From NCBI GenBank assembly GCA_001460835.1, contig CYKH01000991.1, forward strand, positions 1 through 23,523: DNA of 23,523 nt, written 5' to 3'. Both the position numbers and the translations under genes were made by a program. Source of the DNA: Bodo saltans. Lineage: Eukaryota; Euglenozoa; Kinetoplastea; Eubodonida; Bodonidae. This document shows, piece after piece, positions 1-10,300 of the stretch; position 1 is the first letter of the stretch, and the number at the start of each line of letters is the position of its first letter. The notes beneath the pieces are model-generated. The model was not told where the DNA came from. It searched no databases and was given only the letters and a program-made list of their open reading frames with translations.

Positions 1-65
1 CGGCCCCCCCCGCCAAGCCCGCTGCCCCCGCCGCGAAGCCCGCCGCCAAGACCGCCAAGAAGTAG
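1..65 (+). CDS. C-terminal tail of an Ala/Pro/Lys-rich basic protein (partial; eL19-like tail?)
   Basis: The frame ending at the TAG at 63-65 reads as 20 codons of Ala, Pro and Lys with one Thr, ending T-A-K-K. Nearly all codons are GCC, CCC or AAG, the strongly GC-ending usage expected of a very highly expressed gene and matching the eL19 gene at the right edge. Known background, from memory: kinetoplastid ribosomal protein L19 has a long C-terminal extension of Ala/Lys/Pro repeats (the Trypanosoma cruzi TcE antigen). An upstream eL19 copy is therefore a reasonable guess. Histone H1 and other basic-tailed ribosomal proteins remain possible. No diagnostic domain is visible; only coding status and frame are well supported. 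Confidence 0.6.
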   Translation, partial: APPAKPAAPAAKPAAKTAKK

Positions 66-368
66 ATGATTACTGACGCGGCAATGAAGGACGATTCTCT
101 GTAATCTCCCTTTATTCGTAACTTTTTTTTTTTGGTGAAACCTGTCGCTCGAGAGACAAAAGCTTTTGCGTTGAGGTGCTTTTGCTCCTTCATCGAGTTC
201 GCGGTTTCTCTTGATTGTGATTTTTTCTTAAGCGAAGTGTGTGAATGATGGGGGGGAAGAAGCAGAATGGCACTTTGCATGGTAGTTCTCCATTGTCACC
301 AATTTTCCGGAATTAATCAATCTATTTTTCTTTGCGTCCATAAAAGAAAGATTTATTTTGTAGTAGAA
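66..368 (+). other. Intergenic spacer (3' UTR / trans-splicing region)
   Basis: About 300 nt separate the first stop from the start of the zinc-finger gene. The spacer holds a T run at 123-133, a T/C tract around 221-229 with AG at 231-232, and a second pyrimidine-rich stretch at 321-339. The ATGs at 245 and 248 open only a 23-codon frame that stops at 316. No RNA gene or conserved protein is visible. Confidence 0.6.
321..366 (+). promoter_or_regulatory. Putative spliced-leader acceptor for the C2HC protein
   Basis: A T/C-rich stretch (321-339) is followed by AG dinucleotides at 345-346, 349-350, 362-363 and 365-366, immediately before the ATG at 369. Use of one of these gives a very short 5' UTR and makes ATG 369 the first start codon. 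The earlier AG at 231-232 would place a short upstream frame (245-316) first, so the downstream cluster is preferred. This is inferred from the general kinetoplastid rule; the acceptor is not observed directly. Confidence 0.4.
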
Positions 369-704
369 ATGTCTCATGCAACCTCAGACTTGGAGTTCTT
401 CATGTGCGATATGTGCCGTGTGTATGTGCACCGAGATATTTACTGCAACCACCGTAGAGAGTGCAAAGGTTTAGACTCCAAAGAACTGAAAAAAGGTGAA
501 GTGAATGCCCTTAGTGAAGCGATCGGAAAAACTTGTCGAGCAACGCACCTTAACGGCGCCACAGCTGTGCCGCTACAGCGTGTTGAGAAAATTGGAGAAA
601 GTAAACGACGCCACAAGATCGCCGATGAATATGTGCGAGAAAAGGATGAAATCTTAAAGCAGCGGATGGAGAACGCCGCTGATCTCCTAGCGCTGCTCGA
701 GTAG
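369..704 (+). CDS. Small C2HC zinc-finger protein (111 aa, hypothetical)
   Basis: The frame is open from 267, but ATG 369 is preferred because it follows the nearest splice-acceptor cluster and because the zinc motif begins 12 residues after it. The 34 residues between 267 and 369 are hydrophobic and T-rich-encoded, as expected of untranslated spacer. From Met 369, Cys13, Cys16, His28 and Cys32 form C-x2-C-x11-H-x3-C, the spacing of C2HC fingers and of Rad18-type ubiquitin-binding (UBZ4) fingers. The rest (about residues 35-111) is charged and probably helical, with a likely C-terminal coiled coil rich in Lys, Arg and Glu. Function is not recognised; a protein, ubiquitin or nucleic-acid contact is possible. 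It sits alone on the + strand between the basic-tail gene and the giant surface-protein gene. Confidence 0.72.
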   Translation: MSHATSDLEFFMCDMCRVYVHRDIYCNHRRECKGLDSKELKKGEVNALSEAIGKTCRATHLNGATAVPLQRVEKIGESKRRHKIADEYVREKDEILKQRMENAADLLALLE

Positions 705-914
705 CAGTAAATTAGAGAGAGAGAAGAAGTAGAACGGGAGACACAGTGATGGAGGAGAAACTTCAAAAAAAGACTTCTCGAATGTTTTCCCAGGATCGCA
801 GAGCAGTTTCATCAGTTGTGTCGCGTGCAATTTTGTTACAATATTACAAAATAGGGAACCTTCCACCTTGATCGACTTTACGATATTATCTCAACACCCC
901 TTTAAGTGCCTGTG
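705..914 (+). other. Intergenic spacer, nothing recognised
   Basis: This is the probable 3' UTR and spacer after the zinc-finger gene. It starts with a purine-rich GA stretch (709-735) and becomes A/T-rich. I see no protein motif, RNA gene or repeat here. A 100-codon frame running 868-1170 begins with TTG rather than ATG and is not credible. Confidence 0.5.
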
Positions 915-962
915 CTTTTCTTTCTTTCTTTCTTCTTCAACACGCATATACACGGTTCACAG
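915..962 (+). promoter_or_regulatory. Pyrimidine tract and spliced-leader acceptor for the giant gene
   Basis: An uninterrupted 24-nt pyrimidine run built on CTTT units (915-938) is followed by the first downstream AG at 961-962, in a CAG context. This is the classic arrangement of a kinetoplastid trans-splice site. From this AG to the ATG at 1313 there is no other ATG, which supports the assignment. A weaker alternative is the T/C-rich stretch at about 1228-1250 with AG at 1255-1256, which would shorten the leader to under 60 nt. Confidence 0.55.
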
Positions 963-1312
963 GGCATTGCCGCTCTACAAACGGCAAGTCCGCATTTCCT
1001 GTTCATCCAAACAGGGAAATACTCCTCGGCGTCAACGAGGAATTGCGAGAAAGAACAAAATAGCAAAGTTCAAACGTGGTAATCTTGAGAGGAAGGTCCG
1101 GCGCTTTCTTATTGTAATTCTCCTAGGTTCGGCGCTGCCGAGCACTTGCACAACACCTCGCTTCTTGTAAATACAGACACAGCTCAGAAGCGTAAACAAT
1201 TGTGACAAGTCCATTCGCAGACCTATCAGCTATCTTCTAACACTTACCCATAGCAGACCCCTACCATATTCAAAAAAAAGACCACTGCACAGCCAGCGAC
1301 GCAAAACAACAA
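963..1312 (+). promoter_or_regulatory. Predicted long ATG-free, hairpin-containing 5' leader of the giant gene
   Basis: There is no ATG in these 350 nt, although several would be expected by chance. Four short hairpins lie in the first 180 nt: 967-972 with 982-987 (6 bp); 994-1003 with 1010-1020 (10 bp, one bulged G); 1023-1028 with 1036-1041 (6 bp); 1127-1133 with 1137-1143 (7 bp with one G-U). The last 60 nt before the ATG are A/C-rich and look unstructured. Leader status is inferred from the acceptor at 961-962. A separate small RNA gene is an alternative explanation for the hairpins. Confidence 0.4.
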
Positions 1313-4300
1313 ATGACACCACAAACATTCATCGCCGTCATCTTGTGTACAATCACACTTTTTCCTAGAATAACAGCATCACCAACAACATCATTATCTA
1401 GCAACCGCTACACCCACTCAACAACAAAAAGCGATTCCGGATCGGTCTCGGGCACTCGCTCGGGAAGCGCGTCGCTGACGGCGTCGGCCACCAGCAGCGC
1501 CTCTGGCACTGTGTCGTGGTCCGTGTCGTCATCCGCGTCGAGGAGCGCATCTGCGAGCACGTCGCTGAGCGCGTCCATGTCGAAGACCGCGTCGGCTTCA
1601 TCGACGCAGACCGACAGCGCGTCGTCGACGGCCTCGAACAGCGGGTCCACCAGTGCAAGCACCAGCGCCTCCGCCAGCACGACGACGACCTCGAGCGCCA
1701 GTGCTTCCGCAAGCCCGTCCACCAGCGCGTCGACCACAACGAGCGCGTCCGATTCCGGATCGGTCTCGGGCACTCGCTCGGGAAGCGCGTCGCTGACGCC
1801 GACCAGCAGTGTGTCACCAAGCGTATCAGGAAGTCCAAGTGAGACGTTTTCGGCTTCGCCATCGGTTTCGAATTCGCTAAGCTTTTCTATCTCACCAACT
1901 TTAAGTGCTTCTCCGAGTGGGTCCTTATCGGCATCAAGCAGCGATAGTAATAGTGTGAGCGTTTCTCAAAGTCCAACAGTTTCTGGTTCGATCAGCGCTT
2001 CATTTAGTGCTTCTGTGAGTGTGTCCATTTCACTTTCTGCATCCTTGTCGGCGTCTGTGTCACTTTCTAGTAGCCCGTCGTTTTCCGTGAGTCCTACCGC
2101 CAGTTTTTCACCTTCAGCGTCGCTTTCGCTTTCACCTTCTGGGAGCGATTCGCCTTCCGTGAGCACTTCAATTTCTTCCACGTGGACCGGCAGTCCTAGC
2201 ACTTCGTTGTCTCCCTCTGGAAGTATCAGCGCATCACCCTCAGACTCACTGTCGCCAACCACATCCATGTCACCAACTCGTTCGACGTCACCATCATTCT
2301 CGGTTTCTGGGTCACTCTCCGCATCGGGAAGCCCATCGCTGAGTATTTCCCCTTCGAATAGTGATTCTTCTAGTCGAACGGAGAGCGATTCACCGTCCTT
2401 GTCAACTTCGCTAAGTGGGTCGATGACGGAATCCACAACGGCTTCGATGTCACCAACGGAGTCTGTGAGCCCCAGTTCGAGCAGCTCGCCGACATTCTCT
2501 GAGAGCCAGACACCATCGTTAACGGAATCGCCCAGCACATCGTCATCGCCGTCTTTGTCGGTGAGCAGCTCTCCGTCAAGCACTGCATCACCAACGTTGA
2601 CATTTAGCCCATCGTCTTCGCTTTCTGAATCACCTTCGATGTCCGTTTCTCCCAGCTCAACGAGTTCTCCGTCTTCCACTATGTCTGAATCCTTTTCCAT
2701 GCAGCAGTCCCTGTCTGAGAGCTCGTCCCTCAGTCTCACTGCTACGACAAGTGCAACAACGTCGCAAAGCGCCACTACGTCGTTTTCGACATCCATGTCG
2801 ATGTCAATGAGCCTTACATTCAGCTACACATCCTCTGGTTCCGTTACCACGACCCAATCAGAGTCCCTGTCCACGACTGCGAGCTCGTCTGTGTCAATGT
2901 CAGCCTCGGATGAAATCTCCGAGTCTCACACACCTACTCAAAGTGCGTCTCCTTCGTTTGAAAGCACTGTGTCCAGAACGGTTGGCACGCTGACGTCAGA
3001 GGAATCGTCGTCTGCCACGTTTTCACAATCATTAACGGGAAGCGCCACTTCATCAGTGTCCAAGACAGAATCTAGCACTGCAAGTACCTCACAAACCGCC
3101 TCGTCATCTCAGACGACAGAGTACACAATGACGTCGACGCTCACTAGCACACCGTCTCGCTCTGCTTCCGAAACGAGCGAAACTAGCGCTTCGTACACGC
3201 AGTCCAATTCATTGTCGTACTCGAACTCTTTGTCCCTCACGTACTCCGCAACTCCTACTAATGAAGTGTCACCGTCCACAACCTTCTCCGAGTCTCCCTC
3301 CGCTTCATTGAGCCCCACGGAGACCTCATCTCCGTCAGCAACCGGGAGCGCCACACCGACCATCACCACAGCTTCGGAATCCTTGACCATTTCACGCGAT
3401 CCTTTCCGACCAGGGCTTATCAATATCATTCCCGACATGAATGCAAGTCACACAAACTACTCAGCTGATCACGTCATGATCATCACCCTGCAAAAGGACC
3501 AAGGGTGGACGTCTGTTGGATTCTGGACCTCGTTCTCCAACGGCACGAACGTGACAGAAATCAATCTGATTGAAACTCGTGAAGGCTTCTATGTGTACAG
3601 TGTTGTGGATCTCGACTATGAGCGCACGTACACCAAGCACTTGGATTGTAAAGACTACTTCCCGTGCTACATCAACTTGACCAGCCCGATAGACGCCGGT
3701 ATGCATCGAGTCACGTTCTTCTTCAACTACAAACTGGGTGGCCAAAATAACACTCGGCCGAGCATGGCACTGTACGTCAACAAAGTCCTTGATCCCCATC
3801 CCATTCCCGCAGCGCTTCAAGTGATTGACTATCTTTTCCCGCCCACTATTGCCTACGCCACACCATTGGAGATTCAAGTTCAACAAATTACCGCTGATGG
3901 AAGTACGGTTCCCTTTGATCAATTCGGCGCTCCGGGTGAAGGGGAAACGGCAACACTTGTTCTTGCGCCACGTGATCCGCTAAGTCGCTGTGAGTCCGTT
4001 TCAGTTGGAGGCATCCAATCGTTAACGATTTCAGACTTTACCACTCAGATTGGTTGCTTTATCGGTGGGATCACTCTTACCGGTGGAGTTTACACGAGAA
4101 CAGATCCCAACGACGCGACCTCACGAGTGTACCTACCCCTGCAGCCACGAGCGACGCAAGTACTTCACTGCCCTAATATTGTCATTGGTCCCCAAGCTTC
4201 CTATGGCATCCACTTTGCACCGTACAGTGCGCCGCATGCACCAGTGATCACTCCCACCGAACAGTTCGCCCAAATATCTCACGCCCAAATGATGAGCGGT

Positions 4301-7300
4301 ATCCGACAATTTGAAGCGCGCAGTGCAAACTATCGAGATCCCAACATGATGTGGTGGGCCAACGCGTCTCAATATCGCCCCTTCGTCCCCACTAGTCCGT
4401 CAGACGACGTGCTCATTGGTGGCACCGTACGATGGATTGCGTCCAGCCCAATTGCAACGTTTGTGTGGCTAGGAGAGCACGCATGCCGCGTCGTGCCGGA
4501 TGACGATAGCATTGTAGATGAATACGGGCGTCAAATTGTGCTGTTTAGTAACGCGGCGCTAGAAACCATCACGAACGGTGGTTGTGAGATCGTCTGCGTG
4601 TTTCGGAACGTAGACCTCAACATCCCTCGGCAAGGGCTTCTCCGTTTAGAGCTGTTGTATCAACCAGCGTCCCTCCCGCATCCCATTGTCGTTCCCATCA
4701 CGACGTTCTACATGAATAGCGGCCTACCAGTGGCACTATTGGTCTCGCGCCAAGGATTGTGGAGTCACCCCTTTTCTCCACATCCAGAATCCTCGACGAG
4801 CTCTTGGCAGCGCGTGCGTGTCTACATGCCTCACACCTGCGTGGAGCTTGTCCTTCAAGACTTATTTGGGAACCTAGTGCCGGCCCCACCGAGCACCTCA
4901 GTGTCCTTGTACACCAACGTGTCGCGCAGTCAACAGCACCCGCTGACGAAGTTCGTTGGAACGACTTGGTCGAACGGCACCGTCTACGAACGCATCTGCA
5001 ACTGGACACTGCCAGTCAACCTCTCAACTGTCACGGCACAAACCAACAATGCCCTCGTGGAGCGGCATGTTGTCGTGTCCGTCACCCAGCCTGGTGGCGG
5101 TACGAAGCAACTGAACGTGTCGGTTCCCGTGGAGTTGGTCACGCAGGCAACCTGCCTGACTTCCCTCACGATGGTGCGGCTGGTAGGATGTACCTCATGC
5201 AACTCTTCGCACGACCTGTGTGATTGCAGTATCGTATCGCGCATCACCGGTCTCGTACAACCAGTCGATACTGCGCCCATTGACAATATTCAAATTCAAG
5301 GCCGCCCATGTCTGTTCGGAACCGTTGGTGTCCCCCCGAACGGGATTGGATATCTTGACGTCAGTCAGTGTGCGGTGGCAGAATATCCCAATCTGCTTTC
5401 CAACGTACCGGCCATCCGCCCCACTGGGCTTACCGTTCTTCAAAGCTCTGGTCGGTACGTGGACTCTCCCGCCAACATCTACCTCAGGCCATACGCCAGT
5501 TCTGACCTTCAAATATTTCAACTCCTTGGCTGTAACGACACAAGAGCTAGCCCCTCCATTGCTGACTGTGATGTGACTGGTGCGACAACGAACATCACAA
5601 TCATTGGTCAAAACTTCCTTGCCGACTACGGTGTGCGTGTCACGACAACCTTTTCTGGGCCGAGTTTGTGTGCATCGGTTCAGTTTGTCAACTCCTCCTG
5701 CATGATCGCATCTGGATGCAAAGGCTTTGGCTTGGACGGCGTTGTCTCATTCTACCCTCTTGGGGATTCCAATCAAGACATCATCCCCGCCAACGTCCAT
5801 AACTGCACCGTTTCATTCTTTGTTCGATTTGAAGACGAATGCCCCAGAGATGCTCTCACCGGAACGCTTTGCTCAGGAAATGGTGCGTGCGACCAGTACA
5901 CAGGTTTGTGCAATTGCTTCACCGACGATGTCAACGGATTCTGGTCTGGTGCATCGTGCGACGTGTGTACCACCTTTTACAACAACAGCTTCCGATGTAT
6001 CACAGCATGCCCCATCGGGGAGGGAGGTTTCCCTTGCTCCAACCGAGGAGAGTGCTTCGACGGTGTTTGTGTTTGTACGGATTCCACTGCTACCGGCTTA
6101 GCGTGTGAGCGGGAGTGCGCAACGACCACGGACATGCCCTGTTCTGGCCACGGCACTTGCACAAGCGATGAGACATGTGACTGCTACAGCGACGGGTTCT
6201 TAGGGTACTACAACGGAACGTCTTGCGCCTCGTGCGCAACCGGCTGGAGTGGCGATGGCTGCACCACCGCGTGTCCTCTTGGAGCCAACAACCTTGTCTG
6301 CAACGGACATGGAGAATGCTACAATGGCGCGTGTATGTGCGTATCTGGTTACTGCGGTGCTGCGTGCGCATCATCGACGAACTGTGACACCTCTACGACA
6401 ACAAACTCTTCCGTTTGTGCCAACGACTGCAACGGGCACGGTGTATGCGACACGGCTCGCGCTGTGTGCCTCTGTGAAGGGGACTACGGTGGCGAAGATT
6501 GCAGTGGCGTCTGTCCAGACCTTGGTCGATGCTCTGGGCACGGTGCGTGCGTTGATGATGGATATTTGTGCCTCTGTTCTCCTCGTTACAGTGGTTACGA
6601 TTGCTCCGTCACATGCCCCGGCTATGTCGCGGCCACAGGTGAAACTTGCAACGGCCACGGTGTGTGTAGCAAACCTGGCGACTTTACTCTTCCTCAGTGC
6701 ACGTGCCTTGAGGGCTACGTCATGAGTGACTGCAGCGTGGCATGCTCATGCGGGGAGCATGGATCGTGCCAAGCTGACGGCACGTGTCTCTGCGACGCGA
6801 CGGACCGCCTTGGCTACTGGTCTGGTAGCGTTTGCCAAACGTGCGCTGCCTTCGCTGCTGGTGTCAGGTGCGATGTCGTGTGCCCGCACAACTCGACCAC
6901 GACGTGCAGCGGCAACGGAGAATGCACCGCCAGCGGTTGCGGCTGCTTCCACAGTGCATCTACAGGATATTGGGCAGGAACCAACTGCTCGTCATGTCAA
7001 CCTGGCTTCTATGGTGCGCAATGCAAATCAGAATGTCCGGGTGGGTCGTGTTTGGTCTGCACGGGACACGGCACGTGTTCCGACGGCACTACCGGGACTG
7101 GTGTCTGCAAATGCAACACAAACTGGACCGGCACCAACTGCAGCAGCTGCATCGCTGGGCACTACGGCGCGAACTGCTCATCGTTGTGCCCAGCCTCCTG
7201 CGGCCGTGCTGGTAATTGCTCATCAGGCCCTACGGGCACAGGAGAATGTATCTGCACCTCTGGTTTCGCACTCGACAGCACGTCCCAATGTAACATCTGC

Positions 7301-10300
7301 GCTGCAGGACACTTCGGCGACCGCTGCTTTGGTTGCAACACCGACGCGTCTGGGAATATTTGCTCTGCAAGAGGTTCGTGCGTGTTGGACTCGTCCACTG
7401 GAAATGGAATGTGCAATTGCACTGCCCCTTACGGAGGTTCTATTTGTCAATATCAATGCCCTGTCTTTTTATCCCTTACTTGTGGCACAACAACCGCAAG
7501 CTCGTGCATTGCGGACACTGTTTGTGTTTGTTCTGGCAACTTTCTTCTTTCAAGCGGCACCTGCTCCAAGTGCGTTGCCGGGTACTACGGCAAGTCCTGT
7601 ACCGCAGTGTGTCCCGCCTGCGTCAACGGTGTGTGCAGCGCTGGCCCCACAGGAAGTGGTCTTTGTGTCTGCAACAGCGGCTTCTGGGGACGACTCTGCT
7701 CGGAGGAGTGCCCTGGCGGTAGCAGCAACCCGTGCTCCGGGCATGGCGTGTGCAACACCACCTCAGGTACCTGCAGCTGCGACGCAAGTTCCGTGGGAGG
7801 GTTCTACACAGGTACCACGTGTAGCACTTGCCTCGCGACATACCAATCCACCAACTGCACGATCCCGTGCCCCGTCGACGCATCGTCGAGTATTTGCTCA
7901 GGTAGAGGGACCTGCAACAATGGTGTGTGCTCCAACTGCGTCGCCAAGTCGACAGATTTCTACAGCACCTACTGCGGGAGCCAATGCACGGTTGCAGGTC
8001 GATCGTGCTTCACCTTTGTCAACAACTGTCCAGAGGGGCTTTTCGGCTCATCTTGCCAGTTTCTCTGCCCCGGCGTCACGTCTGCGAACGGCTCTAACAG
8101 TTGCAACAACAACGGCTTCTGCAGTCCTGATACAGGTTACTGCAGCTGCTTCGGCGGCTACTTCGGCTCCTCGTGCAGCGACACGTGCCCCAAAGGGCTT
8201 GCGTACAACGTCAACGCCTCCACCAACATCACCACCGCGTGCAGCACACAGGGAACGTGTCTTCTCGGTGCATGCGTGTGCGACTATGGCTTCTACGGTT
8301 CTGCATGCGACAAGGTCGGTCCCGGCGGTGTCGGTGATATTTGTTTGCTTCGAGGAACAATGCAGAACGATGGTGCCTGTGAGTGCAATGAGGGTTACTA
8401 CGGAACATCTTGCGAACTACTGTGTCCTGGTATGGCGTCGAGCGGCCTTTCTTGCAACGGCAACGGAAACTGCGCATCAACTGGTACCTGTGTCTGCTAC
8501 AATAGTCCTGTCTTAGGCTACTTCCAAGGAGCGGACTGCAGTCTGTGTCGCAACGGTTATGGAGGTGGCGTCTGCCTCCAGACCTGCAACCCTGCATCAA
8601 GCATCACCGTTGGCGCCCAGTGCTCCTGCTTCCCTGGGTTCTGGGGAACGTACTGCTACGATGAATGTCCGGGAAAGCGTGAAGTGTCGTCATTTGAATC
8701 CACCTACTGCAACGAGCACGGTACTTGCTACGACGGGTACTCGGGCAACGGATCCTGTGCGTGTGACGCTAGCTACTACGGGACCAACTGCAGCATTCGA
8801 TGCACCACACTCCTTTGCAACGCAGCCGGACTCCTTATGACCATGTGCAATAGCAGTGGGTCTTGTGTGTGCCTTGAAACAGCGACGCAGCATTGGGATG
8901 GCAGCACATGCAGCGTGTGCAAGTTTGGGTACTGGGGAGATTATTGCGACTCGGTTTGTGATTGCTCCAACAACGGAGCTTGCGCAAAGGAGTCCGGTGT
9001 CTGCCAATGCTACAGCGATAGTGTCCATGGGTTCTGGACTGGGACCACGTGCTCACAGTGTCAGAGTAGTTACGTTGGTACACAGTGCAATGCGCTTAAC
9101 GTGATTATGACATTGGACACGTCACAGACCGCTGCGTTCCCTGCAGCATTTGACCACTCCACGTCCGCTGCTGTGTACTTCTTGGATGCGGACAACGATC
9201 GCACGTACGCCGGTAACAATCCACTTGTGGTCTATGAAACATCGACTCACAACCTCATCGGAACATTGTCCCTCACGTTTGACGAATCCAGTGATTCTAG
9301 CGCCACGCTGGTGTCGTACCTAATTACGTACAACGACACGTACCTCACCCTCCAGACCACAAACTACGTCACGACCAGGCAGCGTTACTTCATCCCCCGC
9401 ATCGGTCTCACCTCAATCTCCGATGCTGACGTCATCGTAGATCCGAGCTCGTCGACTAGTTCCCCCCAAGTTTTTGTCTTCGGTGGGGGTTCCTCATCCC
9501 TTACCTACGGTCAGCGCCGGCGTTTCGAATTGTTAACGCTGATTGACACCACGTCCACTGCCATCGGCATCGACGGGTCGTGGCGCATTGACGTCACCGG
9601 AGGAGGCCCCATTATCATCTCAATGGATGATGTGAATGTGGTGTACGAAATTCCATTCACTGCTCACAGTTTCGCAACCGTCTCGAGTGCCTCTATTCTG
9701 AAGAGCCGTGGCCTTGCGATCGTCACAGGGATTTCATCTGTCACAAGTGAATGGCAGATTATCAGAATTCGTAATATTGACCCGCTTGACAACGGTGTGT
9801 CTTTGGTCGTACTGACTGTCTCGTTCCTAGACATCGCCATATCCCAATGCATTCTTCCCTCGTTGTGCCCTGAGGTTCTGCGATGCGACGATGCGGCAAC
9901 CGGATCGTACATCTACTGCATCTTCGCCTATGAGTCTGGCCCGCTATTTGTCCGCGTGACCGATGGCATCACTCTGGTCAGTCAATGGACAACAACGTCT
10001 GTGCTGATCACCGGAACCACGTCCACGTACTCGATCACCGCCGCCACGTATTCGGAAGAGCTTGGCTACGGTTTCTTGGGGTACCAAGTCGTGGATACCG
10101 CAACCCCTGGGCAGATTATCAAAATGAACACCGTCGACGTCAGTGTCAGTAGTGTCTACGAGTTGATCGTGACCGAGACCGCCTCGAGCTTCACTCTCGA
10201 CACTGTGACCCGCCGCCTTGCCGTCGTTGTGTTATCCCCCATCGGCATTCGTGTGATCACCCTGCAATTCTTTGGAGTTCGCTCCGTGAGTCCCTACGTC

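Larger units (their letters stand above)
1379..3397 (+). other. Ser/Thr-rich mucin-like stalk (domain of the giant protein)
   Basis: About 670 residues dominated by Ser, alternating with Ala, Pro, Thr, Gly, Leu, Phe, Val or Met in S-x-S and S-P-S patterns, with almost no Cys or Lys. Such segments are typically heavily O-glycosylated or phosphoglycosylated extended stalks on protist surfaces. The Ser codon choice is not uniform: the first 120 codons use TCG/AGC with GCG/GCC, while the rest mixes TCA, TCT and AGT freely. Pro becomes frequent only after about residue 163. Confidence 0.85.

Noticed and set aside
955-1145. Possible tRNA, because of several stems and GGTTC-like strings.
   Set aside because: The stems do not form a cloverleaf, and no A-box/B-box pair at proper spacing is present.
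868-1170. 100-codon + strand frame before the giant gene.
   Set aside because: It starts with TTG, contains no ATG, spans the predicted splice acceptor and translates the pyrimidine tract into Phe/Ser runs.
1966-2796. 276-codon antisense frame over the mucin stalk, rich in Asp, Glu, Val and Leu.
   Set aside because: It is the reverse reading of Ser-rich repeats and mirrors their periodicity. It has no domain, and no other credible gene in the window is on the - strand.
6249-8516. Forward frame overlapping the EGF array in the +1 frame, nearly open for 2.3 kb (one stop near 6723), Ala/Thr/Arg-rich.
   Set aside because: The EGF region has few codons ending in TA or TG, which are what create stops in that frame, and its many Cys codons read as Ala or Val there. 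Openness follows from composition; there is no domain, and the EGF frame is clearly the coding one.
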